Source: Halanaerobiales bacterium (lineage in GTDB: Bacteria; Bacillota; Halanaerobiia; Halanaerobiales; Halanaerobiaceae). From it: a stretch of 64,000 nucleotides of DNA. A model generated the notes under the pieces. It searched no databases and had not been told where the DNA came from. It saw only the letters and a list, made by a program, of their open reading frames with translations. Of this stretch, positions 28,083 through 36,882 are shown piece after piece (position 1 is the stretch's first letter; each line of letters begins with the position of its first letter). The stretch covers positions 1-64,000 of the forward strand of contig JADQBT010000018.1 in assembly GCA_016278485.1 (NCBI GenBank), in the 5' to 3' direction. The position numbers and the translations under genes were made by a program.

Positions 28083-30287
28083 GTGAATAGCCAGGATGAC
28101 TTAATATTTGCGCTTGATATCGGAACTCGAACAGTGATAGGAGTTTTGCTAGACTTTCAGGATGATAGCTACCAAGTGGTAGATGCGGAAGTTATTGAAC
28201 ATGAGAAAAGAGCAATGCTTGATGGTCAAATTCATAATGTTAGAGAAGTAGCAAAACAGGTAGCTCGCATCAAAACTCGTCTGGAAGAAAGAAATAAGGT
28301 TACTTTAGAAAAAGTCGCCATTGCAGCCGCTGGTCGTGCTTTAAAAACAATCAGAACAGAACATCATATTGATCTGGCAAATAAAAAATATCTTAGCAGA
28401 GAAGATGTTCAGACACTTGAATTTTCTGCTGTGCAAAAAGCTCAAGAAAATCTGGCCACAGTTGCAGGAGAAGAACGTCCTTCAGATTATCATTTTGTTG
28501 GCTATAGTGTGGTTGAGTACCGGCTTGATGATATATTTTTGGCTGATCTAATTGGTCAACGTGGCAAAAAAATGGAAGTTGAAATGATTGTAACTTTTTT
28601 ACCTAGGATTGTAGTTGATTCATTGTTATCAGTTATTAATAGAGTTGGACTTTCTGTTGACTATTTAACACTTGAACCAATTGCTGCTTCTTTGCTTGTT
28701 ATTCCACCAGAAATGTATAATTTTAATTTAGCATTAATTGATATTGGAGCGGGAACAGCTGATATTGCTGTGACCAGGAGTGGATCAATTATTGGTTATG
28801 CTATGGTTCCATTTGCAGGTGATGAAATAACAGAAGCCATTGCAGAAAACTATTTAATAGACTATCAATCAGCTGAAAGTATTAAGCGATCTCTATTAGA
28901 TGAAGCTGAATTAAGCTGTAAAAATGTATTAGGAATGGAAGTGAAAATTTCTAGTAAAGAAGGTTTACAAGCAATTGAACCTCAAGTGGAAAAACTTTCT
29001 GAGCTGATAAAAGAAGAAATCATTAAAATAAATCAGAAAACCCCTCAGGCTATTATTTGTATTGGAGGAGGAAGTTTGACTCCAGAATTACAAAATAAAT
29101 TGGCAAATGTACTTGAACTTCCAGAAGCAAGAGTTGGGATTAGAGATGCAACTGATCTTAAAAATATTAGTGGAAATATTGCAGGTGTTAATGGGACGCA
29201 AACTTTAACACCACTGGGGATAGCTGTTAGTTATCATCAGAGTGAACAGCAGGCTGTATTTATGGAAGTGGTTGTTAATGGAGAACAGCAACAGCTTTTC
29301 TCCCTAACCAGACCAACAATTTCTGATGCATTACTTGCTGCAGAAGTTGATATTAAACTACTATCACCTCGGCCTGGCAGAGGTATTACTTATACAATTA
29401 ATGATGAACTTAAATCTATTAAAGGTTCTTTAGGTCAGCCAGGAATAATTAAGTTAAATGGAGAAGAAGCTGATTTGCAGGCACGTATAAATACTGGTGA
29501 TGAAATTGATTTTATACCTGCAGAGTCAGGTGAAGATGCTAAGGTGCTTATTAGAGATGTTCTGCCAGGAAAAATGCAACAGAGTTTTCAGTTACGAGTA
29601 GATGGTAATCCTATTGAACTCAAAACTAAAATATACCAGAATGGTAATTTAGTTAATCCAGAGCAAAAACTAAAAGATGGAGCAGAAATTAGATGTAGGC
29701 CTTTAGAAACAATCAGAGAAGGTGTTGCTGACCTATTAGAAATATCACCTGAGAATTTGGTCTGTACTAGAAAATCATATACTTTTAATGGGCAACAAAA
29801 GCACTTTTATATGGGAAATTATCTGGTAAAAAATAAGAATGAACCGATTGACCTAGATAGCAAATTAAAAGATCAGCTTTCATTAAAAATAGAAAAAATA
29901 AGTAATGAACCCCCTTGTCTAACTGATATCTGCGAACCTGGCACAGCGGAAGAGATTAGGTTCTTTTTTAATAATAGTGAGTTGAAATTACCAGCTGCTG
30001 GCAATAAGATCATCTGTAATGGAGAGGTAGTAAATTTTGACTATAGAATCAAAGCTGGAGATGAAATAAAATTTCAAAAAAAGAAGCTGACAATCAATCG
30101 AGTCTTAAAGTTAATTAACTATAATTTATCTGATTCACTAAAAGAAGAAGTACGTATTTTGATTAATGATAAAGAAAGTTCTTTTTCGGACAAAATAAAT
30201 GCAGGAGATAAATTGAAAATTTTATTTAATAAAAAATCCACCAGTTCAAAAGAGCAAGTAGAATTCCTAAACAAATACCAAAAATAA
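28083..30287 (+). CDS. FtsA/PilM-like actin-fold protein with four C-terminal repeats
   Basis: A 734-residue protein. The first 390 or so residues form an actin-like ATPase: phosphate-1 loop ALDIGTRTVIGV (about 10-21), phosphate-2 LIDIGAGTADIAV (about 219-231), adenosine-binding ICIGGGSLTPEL (about 322-333). This matches FtsA/PilM-type proteins. The C-terminal half is not in standard FtsA: four copies of a short unit, each with a turn like NGE and then [RK][IL]xxGDEIxF, end near residues 475, 535, 660 and 710. They look like small beta-grasp or SLBB-like modules. No amphipathic FtsA membrane tail is seen. Its role is unknown; division, pili or an activating factor are possible. Confidence 0.75.
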   Translation: MNSQDDLIFALDIGTRTVIGVLLDFQDDSYQVVDAEVIEHEKRAMLDGQIHNVREVAKQVARIKTRLEERNKVTLEKVAIAAAGRALKTIRTEHHIDLANKKYLSREDVQTLEFSAVQKAQENLATVAGEERPSDYHFVGYSVVEYRLDDIFLADLIGQRGKKMEVEMIVTFLPRIVVDSLLSVINRVGLSVDYLTLEPIAASLLVIPPEMYNFNLALIDIGAGTADIAVTRSGSIIGYAMVPFAGDEITEAIAENYLIDYQSAESIKRSLLDEAELSCKNVLGMEVKISSKEGLQAIEPQVEKLSELIKEEIIKINQKTPQAIICIGGGSLTPELQNKLANVLELPEARVGIRDATDLKNISGNIAGVNGTQTLTPLGIAVSYHQSEQQAVFMEVVVNGEQQQLFSLTRPTISDALLAAEVDIKLLSPRPGRGITYTINDELKSIKGSLGQPGIIKLNGEEADLQARINTGDEIDFIPAESGEDAKVLIRDVLPGKMQQSFQLRVDGNPIELKTKIYQNGNLVNPEQKLKDGAEIRCRPLETIREGVADLLEISPENLVCTRKSYTFNGQQKHFYMGNYLVKNKNEPIDLDSKLKDQLSLKIEKISNEPPCLTDICEPGTAEEIRFFFNNSELKLPAAGNKIICNGEVVNFDYRIKAGDEIKFQKKKLTINRVLKLINYNLSDSLKEEVRILINDKESSFSDKINAGDKLKILFNKKSTSSKEQVEFLNKYQK

Positions 30288-30663
30288 CTTCTACAGGAGT
30301 ATGACCGATTAATTCTTTAAGATCTTCTTTTATAATTTGACGGCCTTTTTCTTTTTCAATTTTTTTAATATCAAGGTGTTTAATTAATCGATTAATAACA
30401 TTTGCTTGTTCTCCTACAGCTCGCCTTACACCACTGGCATCATAGGTTACAATTAAAGAAAAGACTGCAACAATGGCAAATATATCAGATTTAAATCCAT
30501 ATTTTAGACTAACTGTAGTAGCTAAACTTGAAACAAAAGCTGAGTGGGAACTAGGCATGCCGCCTGATTCAAATGCGCGGCCAAGATTATGAGGATGTGA
30601 AGTGAATATTTTAAGAAATTGAGCAAAGAAAAGTGAAAAAAATGATATAGCTAATAATGACAT
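30226..30663 (-). CDS. Divergent PAP2 family membrane protein (DUF212)
   Basis: A 145-residue membrane protein of the family related to acid phosphatase/vanadium haloperoxidase (YuiD-like). The landmark GGMPSSHSAFVSSLAT is at about residues 35-50 and YDASGVRRAVGEQANVIN at about 81-98. It is one of only two genes on the minus strand here. Its 3' end overlaps the end of the FtsA-like gene by 62 bases, tail to tail. The start ATG has a good GGAGG site. The reaction in bacteria is not established. Confidence 0.88.
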   Translation of the reverse strand: MSLLAISFFSLFFAQFLKIFTSHPHNLGRAFESGGMPSSHSAFVSSLATTVSLKYGFKSDIFAIVAVFSLIVTYDASGVRRAVGEQANVINRLIKHLDIKKIEKEKGRQIIKEDLKELIGHTPVEVIFGICLGILLALLNWWIFY

Positions 30664-30762
30664 GATATAACCTCCGCAAGATTCTTAGTAGTTATATTTT
30701 ACCTTATTTAACAAGTGGCTTGCAAGTGATAATTTATTAAAGATGAAAGATAGGTGTCAAAA

Positions 30763-32082
30763 ATGAATCCTTATAAATATCTTAATAGTCTTGACAAATT
30801 TGGAAGTAAAGGTGGATATAAGCCAGGACTCGAAAGAATTAATACACTTTTAGAACGACTTGGTAATCCGCAAAATAATTTATCAGTAGTCCATGTAGGT
30901 GGAACCAATGGCAAAGGCTCTACCGTCTCATTTTTGGAGAGCATTTACCAGGCTGCTGGGTATCGCACGGGCAGTTATATTTCACCTCATCTCTATCATT
31001 TTAATGAGCGAATTAAAGTTCAACAAAAAACTATTTCCCGCACTGAAATAGAACGCTTACTGGAAGAAATTAAACCAATAGTTAAAGATATGGAGATGGC
31101 AAATAAATTTAATAAGCCTAGTTATTTTGAAGTTATTACTGCACTGGCTTTTCTATATTTTTCTCGTCAGAAACTTGATCTTGTGTTTCTAGAAGTGGGT
31201 CTTGGCGGCCGGTTTGATGCCACAAATGTAATAAAACCATTGGTTAGTGTAATTACAAGTATTGATCTTGAACATACTGAATTGCTTGGCAGAACAACAG
31301 CAAAAATTGCTTTTGAAAAAGCAGGTATTATTAAAAATGAAGTGCCAATTGTTTCTTCAGTACTTGATTTTGATGCCAGGCAGGTCATAAAAGAACAAGC
31401 AAATCTCAAAAATAGTAAACTGTATGAAACTGACTATTATCTTAAGAAAATTAGTGGGTCTAATTCTATTAATAATAATTATTTAAGATTTGAAGAAAGT
31501 AATCAAATTCACGCATATCGTTTAGGATTAAATGGAGAACATCAGGCTAGAAATGCAGCAGCAGCTTTACTTGTGACTAGAATTTTGGAAAAAGAATTTC
31601 CTCTGGTAGAAGAAGAAATTAGGCATGGATTAGCTTCAGTTAAGTGGCCTGGCAGATTAGAAGTAATCTGTACACAGCCTCAGGTAATTATTGATGGTGC
31701 GCATAATCCATCCGGAATGGCTAGTCTAACTGATTTTTTATTGGCTAATTATAAAGATTATCAAAAGATTATTTTTATTTTCTCCATGCTTAATGATAAA
31801 GATTTACCAGGTGTGTTAAATGAATTAAAAAGGATTGAAAAGCATACAATTTTTATGTTAGCGGAAAATAATAGTTCTCGTTCAATTTCAATTTGTGAGT
31901 TGGAGAAATATTTTGCTAATACTGGATTTGCAAAACAAATTTATCCTGATTTGGATCAAGCAGTAGAAGCAGCTTTTGCCAAAAATAAGCAGTTGGGAAA
32001 GACCTTGATCGTAATAGCAGGCTCTTTTTTTACAGTAGTTGAAGCAGGAATGGCAGCAAAAAGATTTTGTTCTCAGGTATAA
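30763..32082 (+). CDS. folC: Folylpolyglutamate synthase / dihydrofolate synthase
   Basis: Adds glutamate to folates and, in many bacteria, also joins glutamate to dihydropteroate. The 439 residues show the ATP loop GGTNGKGST (about 46-54), SPHLYHFNERI (about 74-84), LEVGLGGRFDATN (about 143-155) and IDGAHNPSG (about 311-319). ATG at 30763 is best spaced from GATAGGTG; GTG 30754 is part of that site. The gene is followed after 47 bases by a SPOR protein gene and both end at the terminator near 32620. Confidence 0.94.
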   Translation: MNPYKYLNSLDKFGSKGGYKPGLERINTLLERLGNPQNNLSVVHVGGTNGKGSTVSFLESIYQAAGYRTGSYISPHLYHFNERIKVQQKTISRTEIERLLEEIKPIVKDMEMANKFNKPSYFEVITALAFLYFSRQKLDLVFLEVGLGGRFDATNVIKPLVSVITSIDLEHTELLGRTTAKIAFEKAGIIKNEVPIVSSVLDFDARQVIKEQANLKNSKLYETDYYLKKISGSNSINNNYLRFEESNQIHAYRLGLNGEHQARNAAAALLVTRILEKEFPLVEEEIRHGLASVKWPGRLEVICTQPQVIIDGAHNPSGMASLTDFLLANYKDYQKIIFIFSMLNDKDLPGVLNELKRIEKHTIFMLAENNSSRSISICELEKYFANTGFAKQIYPDLDQAVEAAFAKNKQLGKTLIVIAGSFFTVVEAGMAAKRFCSQV

Positions 32083-32129
32083 TTAAAAAAAATATATCAT
32101 AATAGTAGTAAAGAAAGGAGTGTGCCAGA

Positions 32130-32627
32130 ATGAATAGAGAAAGTAATTTTTCTTTAACAATGATGATTATCATTATGGCCCTATTGGCAGTATTTATAGG
32201 ATATTTATTAGGAAACTGGTTAATTCAAGTGGTGACAGGGGATACGGGGACACAACAGGTTGTACAACAAGAAATTATTGAAGAAGAAATTATAACAGAT
32301 AATCCAGCAACTGATGAATCTAATCAGGTTCAGGAGTCAAGTTCTATAAAAAGAGATAATCAGCCAACTCCTCTACCAGAAGAAGATACAGAGGATGTAC
32401 AAGAACAGATTAGCGGTCAAGTTTTTGCGGTTCAGGTAGGAGCTTTTGCTAATTATAATAATGCGGTTGCACTTAAAAATGAGTTAGAAGCAAAAGGATT
32501 TCAGGTTGTAGTTACAAATAATTCACCTCACAAAGTGCAAATTGAAGCTACTACTAACAGAGATACGGCCGAAGAAATTGAAAAAGATGTAGAGGCATTA
32601 GGTTACAATGCTTTTATTGCCCACTAA
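32130..32627 (+). CDS. SPOR domain protein with N-terminal membrane anchor
   Basis: A 165-residue protein with a membrane segment at about 9-35, an acidic, proline-containing linker, and a C-terminal SPOR domain (about 92-165; VFAVQVGAFANYNNAVALK). SPOR domains bind peptidoglycan stripped of stem peptides, usually at division septa or during sporulation. The orientation puts the SPOR domain outside the membrane. It follows folC as in other clostridia, without an obvious functional link. Confidence 0.9.
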   Translation: MNRESNFSLTMMIIIMALLAVFIGYLLGNWLIQVVTGDTGTQQVVQQEIIEEEIITDNPATDESNQVQESSSIKRDNQPTPLPEEDTEDVQEQISGQVFAVQVGAFANYNNAVALKNELEAKGFQVVVTNNSPHKVQIEATTNRDTAEEIEKDVEALGYNAFIAH

Positions 32628-32646
32628 TAAAGTGGGATTTTTTTTT
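32620..32646 (+). terminator. Rho-independent terminator overlapping the SPOR gene stop
   Basis: CCCACT (32620-32625) pairs with AGTGGG (32631-32636) and is followed by nine T. The left arm lies in the last codons of the gene. Confidence 0.85.
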
Positions 32647-32668
32647 AGTTATTTTTAAGATAATACTA

Positions 32669-32697
32669 TTGTTCTTCAAGAACATTTAAGATACAAT
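32669..32697 (+). promoter_or_regulatory. Candidate rnf promoter with internal palindrome
   Basis: TTGTTC (32669-32674), 17-base spacer, TACAAT (32692-32697). The perfect palindrome TGTTCTTCAAGAACA (32670-32684) overlaps the -35 element and spacer, a place where a repressor would block polymerase. It does not match the Rex consensus. The remaining 160 bases up to rnfC hold another TATAAT (32727) but no strong -35. Confidence 0.5.
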
Positions 32698-32865
32698 AAA
32701 CATGTTAAAGAATTAAATAAAAATTTTATAATATGACAAAATATTTAATCTTTTTATGTTTTTGCAGGAGTTATTTCATCTATCCAGAACAGAATAATTG
32801 TGTTAAATAGATTACAAAAAGATTATTGATTTGTCATTTAAAAACATTAAGGGGTGAAACATATC

Positions 32866-34191
32866 GTGAGTATCTTGTCTTTCAAACAGGGTGTCCATCC
32901 AGATTATAATAAAGAATTGACAGCAGACAAGCCCCTGAAAAAGGCGAAAAGACCTGAACAGGTGGTAATTCCCCTCCAACAACATATTGGAGCTCCTTTG
33001 GAGCCACTGGTTAAAAAAGGTGACCATGTGGAAATGGGACAAAAAATTGGGGATAGTGAAAGTTTTGTATCTGCACCTGTTCATGCATCTGTTTCAGGAA
33101 AAGTCAAAGATATTAAAAAAGTTATGACACCAGGAGGTAGTAAAGCACAAGCAATTGTAATAGCAGCTGACGCTGAAGATAATTTTGTGAGTGATTTGCA
33201 ATCACATGCTGATCTAGAGCAACTTTCTGGAGATGAAATCAGAAATATTGTTAGAAATGCTGGTATTGTAGGTATGGGAGGCGCCATGTTCCCGACTCAT
33301 GTTAAATTATCTATTCCTAAAGAAAAAAATGTGGAATATGTAATTTTAAATGGGGCAGAATGCGAACCTTACCTTACAATAGACAATCGGATTATGATTG
33401 AAAGACCAGAAGATGTTTTGTTTGGTCTGAAGGCAATTATGAAAGCGGTTGGAGTTGAAAAAGGCTTTATTGGTATTGAGGTAAATAAACCAGAAGCAAT
33501 TGCAGCCATGGAAAAGGTAACTTCTAATGAAGGTAATATAGAAGTTAAAATTTTAGAAACTAAATACCCTCAAGGTGGCGAAAAAATGTTAGTCGAAGCT
33601 ATTTTGGGTAGAGAGGTTCCTGCTGGTGGCTTACCACTTGATGTGGGTGTAGTAGTTAATAATACTTCTACGTCTGTCGCAATTGCTGATGCAATTCAAA
33701 AGGGTATCCCTCTAATTGAGCGTGCTGTTTCAATTACAGGCCATGGTATTGCTGAGCCGCAAAACTTAATTTTTCGAGTTGGCACGCTGGTTAATGAATT
33801 AATCGAGCAGGCCGGAGGATTTGCAGGTAAACCAGGTAAGGTTATTTTGGGTGGTCCAATGATGGGCTTTGCCCAGAAACAACTGGATATACCAATGGTT
33901 AAAGGTAGTTCAGGTATTCTTGTATTAACAAAGGAAGAAGTAGATGACTATGAACCATCTCCCTGCATCAAGTGTGCTCGCTGTGTGGATGCTTGTCCTG
34001 TATTTTTGATGCCAACACAGCTGATGAATTATAGTAAAAATGAAATGTTAGATGAACTTGAAGATTATCAAATTATGAGCTGTATTGAATGTGGCTCCTG
34101 TTCTTATGTTTGTCCAGCAAAGATTCCACTTGTACATCATTTGCGGATGGGTAAAGCACAGGTTCAGGCCAGACAGCGAGAAGAACGGTAA
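32866..34191 (+). CDS. rnfC: Rnf complex subunit RnfC
   Basis: Peripheral subunit that reduces NAD+ using FMN and iron-sulfur clusters. The 441 residues begin MSILSFKQGVHPDYNKEL, the usual RnfC N-terminus, which supports GTG at 32866 over GTG 32854; AAGGGGTGA lies eight bases before it. The NADH/FMN loop GMGGAMFPTHVK is at about residues 137-148, and two clusters follow: CIKCARCVDACP (about 366-377) and CIECGSCSYVCP (about 405-416). It leads the rnfCDGEAB operon. Confidence 0.95.
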   Translation: MSILSFKQGVHPDYNKELTADKPLKKAKRPEQVVIPLQQHIGAPLEPLVKKGDHVEMGQKIGDSESFVSAPVHASVSGKVKDIKKVMTPGGSKAQAIVIAADAEDNFVSDLQSHADLEQLSGDEIRNIVRNAGIVGMGGAMFPTHVKLSIPKEKNVEYVILNGAECEPYLTIDNRIMIERPEDVLFGLKAIMKAVGVEKGFIGIEVNKPEAIAAMEKVTSNEGNIEVKILETKYPQGGEKMLVEAILGREVPAGGLPLDVGVVVNNTSTSVAIADAIQKGIPLIERAVSITGHGIAEPQNLIFRVGTLVNELIEQAGGFAGKPGKVILGGPMMGFAQKQLDIPMVKGSSGILVLTKEEVDDYEPSPCIKCARCVDACPVFLMPTQLMNYSKNEMLDELEDYQIMSCIECGSCSYVCPAKIPLVHHLRMGKAQVQARQREER

Positions 34192-34202
34192 GGAGGAGCA
34201 AT

Positions 34203-35114
34203 ATGAATAATGAGCAACTGATAGTAACATCTTCACCACATGTCAGGGCAACAGATTCTGTCAGCAAGATCATGTGGACGGTAGTAATCTCATTACTTCC
34301 GGCTGTCCTGGCAGCAGTATATTATTTTAGTTTTCGTGCCGTAGCAATTATTTTGGTCAGTGTGCTCGGTGCAGTGGCTACCGAATATATTTTTCAAAAT
34401 GTAAGAGGAAAAGAAGTAACAATTGCTGATGGGAGTGCTGTTGTAACTGGTGTATTACTAGCTTTGACACTTCCACCAACTATACCTCTCTGGACTGTAT
34501 TAGTAGGTAGTGCCGTCGCCATTGGTCTTGGTAAGCAGGTTTTTGGTGGCTTAGGGCATAATCCATTTAATCCAGCTTTAGTAGGTAGAGCTTTTTTAAT
34601 GGCTGCTTATCCAGTACTGATGACAACTTGGCAATTAGACGGACAGACAACAGCAACTCCACTTAACTTATTTAAGATGCAAGGTATAATGACAGATGTC
34701 TGGCAGTTATTTGTCGGTCATATAGGTGGTTCATTGGGTGAAACATCAGCTTTTGCCCTGTTGATTGGTTTTGCCTATTTATTATATAAAGGTTATGTCA
34801 ATTGGCGAATTCCGGCCGGAATGATTGGGACAGTCTTTCTTTTAACTCTTGTATTTGGTCAGAATCCTATTTTTCATCTTTTTGCAGGTAGTTTGATGCT
34901 GGGTGCCTTATATATGGCAACAGATATGGTTTCATCTCCTGTTACTAAAAGTGGACGTTGGCTATTTGGTTTTGGTGCTGGTTTAATAGTTGTTGTAATT
35001 AGGCTTTGGGGTGGTTATCCTGAAGGAGTTATGTATGGAATATTACTAATGAATACAGCGGTACCACTTATTAATAGATATACAAGACCTCGTTCACTGG
35101 GAGAGGTGAAATAG
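34203..35114 (+). CDS. rnfD: Rnf complex subunit RnfD
   Basis: Integral membrane flavoprotein subunit of the ion-pumping ferredoxin:NAD oxidoreductase. The 303 residues form about nine to ten hydrophobic segments. FMN is expected on the threonine of SPVTKSG near residue 242, after YMATDMVS. Segments GLGHNPFNPALVGRAFL and IPAGMIGT are typical. It ends one base before rnfG begins. Confidence 0.95.
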   Translation: MNNEQLIVTSSPHVRATDSVSKIMWTVVISLLPAVLAAVYYFSFRAVAIILVSVLGAVATEYIFQNVRGKEVTIADGSAVVTGVLLALTLPPTIPLWTVLVGSAVAIGLGKQVFGGLGHNPFNPALVGRAFLMAAYPVLMTTWQLDGQTTATPLNLFKMQGIMTDVWQLFVGHIGGSLGETSAFALLIGFAYLLYKGYVNWRIPAGMIGTVFLLTLVFGQNPIFHLFAGSLMLGALYMATDMVSSPVTKSGRWLFGFGAGLIVVVIRLWGGYPEGVMYGILLMNTAVPLINRYTRPRSLGEVK

Positions 35115-35672
35115 ATGAATAATAAAACAAGTGGTTTAATTATAACTCTGACAGTGATTGGTATTGTTTCTGCCATATTATTGGCTTTTGTTTATCAATG
35201 GACGACACCTTATATCGAAAAACATCAAGCAAAAGCACAAGAAGCAGCTGTATTTACGGTGCTGCCAGAGGCAGAAAGATATCAAGAAGTTACAAAAGAT
35301 GGTATGACATTTTTTGAAGGTTATGATAGTGCTAATAGTCGTGTTGGTGTGGCAATGGTTGTTACTGGTGGTGGCTTTCAGGGTAATATTGAATTGATGG
35401 TTGGTGTTGATTTGTCTAAACAGCAAATAAATACGATTAGTATTTTAAATCATCAGGAAACACCTGGACTTGGTGCTCGCATAACCGAGAAAGCTTATCG
35501 CAACAATTTTGCGAATAAACCTTTTGGAGAGTATCAAGTAGTCAAAAGAGAACCAACTGATCCAATGCAGGTTGAAGCTATTTCAGGTGCAACAATTTCA
35601 TCTGAAAAAGTAACTATCATTGTTGAAAATGCTATTCAGAAAATCCAGCAGGCATATGGAGGTGGAGCCTAA
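35115..35672 (+). CDS. rnfG: Rnf complex subunit RnfG
   Basis: Membrane-anchored subunit with a covalently bound FMN on its outer domain. One N-terminal segment (about residues 8-28) is followed by the FMN-binding domain with HQETPGLGARI (about 112-122) and the flavinylation motif SGATISSEKVT (about 157-167). The ATG starts the base after rnfD ends. It overlaps rnfE by one base. ApbE, needed for the FMN link, is at 38698. Confidence 0.95.
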   Translation: MNNKTSGLIITLTVIGIVSAILLAFVYQWTTPYIEKHQAKAQEAAVFTVLPEAERYQEVTKDGMTFFEGYDSANSRVGVAMVVTGGGFQGNIELMVGVDLSKQQINTISILNHQETPGLGARITEKAYRNNFANKPFGEYQVVKREPTDPMQVEAISGATISSEKVTIIVENAIQKIQQAYGGGA

Positions 35673-36268
35673 TGGCCGGTCAACTTATCAATGATTTTAA
35701 GAATGGACTCTGGCAAGAAAACCCTATATTTCGTTTAGTTATAGGTATGTGTCCAACTCTGGCAGTAACGAATACAACTGAAAATGGGCTGGCAATGGGG
35801 ATTGCTACTTTATTTGTATTGCTTTCTTCTGAGATTGTTATTTCTACTATCAAGAAGTTAATTCCAAGTAATGTGAGAATTCCTAGTTATATATTGATTA
35901 TTGCAACATTTGTAACATTTGTAGATTATTTTCTCAAAGCATTTTTTCCAAGCATTGCAGCTTCTTTAAGTCTTTTTGTACCATTAATTGTAGTAAACTG
36001 TTTAATTTTAGGTCGTCAGGAAGCTTTTGCTTCTAAGAATCCTGTGCATCGTTCAATAGCAGATGCATTGGGGATGGGCCTTGGTTTTACTTGGGCTCTT
36101 ACTCTGTTAGGTGCCATTCGTGAGTTCTTGGGAATGGGTTCAATCTTTGGTCTTCAAATTCTAGGTGCCTGGTATAAACCGATGATTATTATGGTTCTAC
36201 CTGCCGGTGCTTTTATCAGTCTTGGGATACTGGTTGGAATTATGAATATCATCAGCAGGGAGGGTTAA
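35672..36268 (+). CDS. rnfE: Rnf complex subunit RnfE
   Basis: Hydrophobic subunit with about six membrane segments; paralogue of RnfA. Landmark ENPIFRLVIGMCPTLAVTNTTENG is at about residues 16-39, containing the conserved membrane cysteine (Cys27) that can take part in a shared iron-sulfur centre with RnfA. 198 residues. Confidence 0.95.
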   Translation: MAGQLINDFKNGLWQENPIFRLVIGMCPTLAVTNTTENGLAMGIATLFVLLSSEIVISTIKKLIPSNVRIPSYILIIATFVTFVDYFLKAFFPSIAASLSLFVPLIVVNCLILGRQEAFASKNPVHRSIADALGMGLGFTWALTLLGAIREFLGMGSIFGLQILGAWYKPMIIMVLPAGAFISLGILVGIMNIISREG

Positions 36269-36271
36269 TCA

Positions 36272-36862
36272 ATGGAACAATTTTCTCAAGTTTTATTACT
36301 TTTTGTCAGTACAGTATTAATAAATAACTTTATTCTGGTTAGATTTCTAGGAATATGTCCTTTCCTTGGGGTATCTAAACAGGTAGAAACTGCTTTTAGT
36401 ATGGGATTAGCAACAACTTTTGTTATGACTCTAACTGCTGCTTCCACTTGGTTGATTAATACTTTTATTCTGGAAGCTTTTAATCTGCCATTTTTGCAAT
36501 ATGTTTCTTTCATAATAGTTATTGCTTCTCTAGTACAATTTGTAGAAATGTTTATCAGAAAGACTAGTCCAGTTTTATATAAAGCACTTGGTATCTTTTT
36601 ACCTTTAATTACAACTAACTGTGCTATTTTAGGTTTAGCTCTTTTAATACCATTAAATGGGTATAACTTTATTTCTAGTGTGGTCTTTGGTTTTGGTGCA
36701 GGTGTCGGTTTTACACTGGCAATTGTATTGATGGCAGGTCTAAGAGAAGGCCTCCAGTTTGGTGATGTGCCAGAATCATTAAAGGGCGTACCAATTACAC
36801 TGATTATTGCTGGTATTATGGCCATGGCTTTTATGGGCTTCTCTGGCCTAATCTCAATGTAA
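36272..36862 (+). CDS. rnfA: Rnf complex subunit RnfA
   Basis: Six-segment membrane subunit, paralogue of Rnf[21 protein letters not shown] (about residues 16-35) and [10 protein letters not shown] are family markers, with conserved cysteines at about 29 and 112. 196 residues. It lies 3 bases after rnfE. Confidence 0.95.
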   Translation: MEQFSQVLLLFVSTVLINNFILVRFLGICPFLGVSKQVETAFSMGLATTFVMTLTAASTWLINTFILEAFNLPFLQYVSFIIVIASLVQFVEMFIRKTSPVLYKALGIFLPLITTNCAILGLALLIPLNGYNFISSVVFGFGAGVGFTLAIVLMAGLREGLQFGDVPESLKGVPITLIIAGIMAMAFMGFSGLISM

Positions 36863-36882
36863 GTGAGGTGTGATAATAATAA

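Noticed and set aside
32670-32684. Rex operator upstream of rnf
   Set aside because: The palindrome TGTTCTTCAAGAACA does not fit the TTGTGAA-N4-TTCACAA Rex pattern.
36286-36825. A 179-codon open frame antisense to rnfA
   Set aside because: It mirrors a membrane protein gene, has no ribosome site and its translation has no recognisable pattern; rnfA on the + strand is certain.
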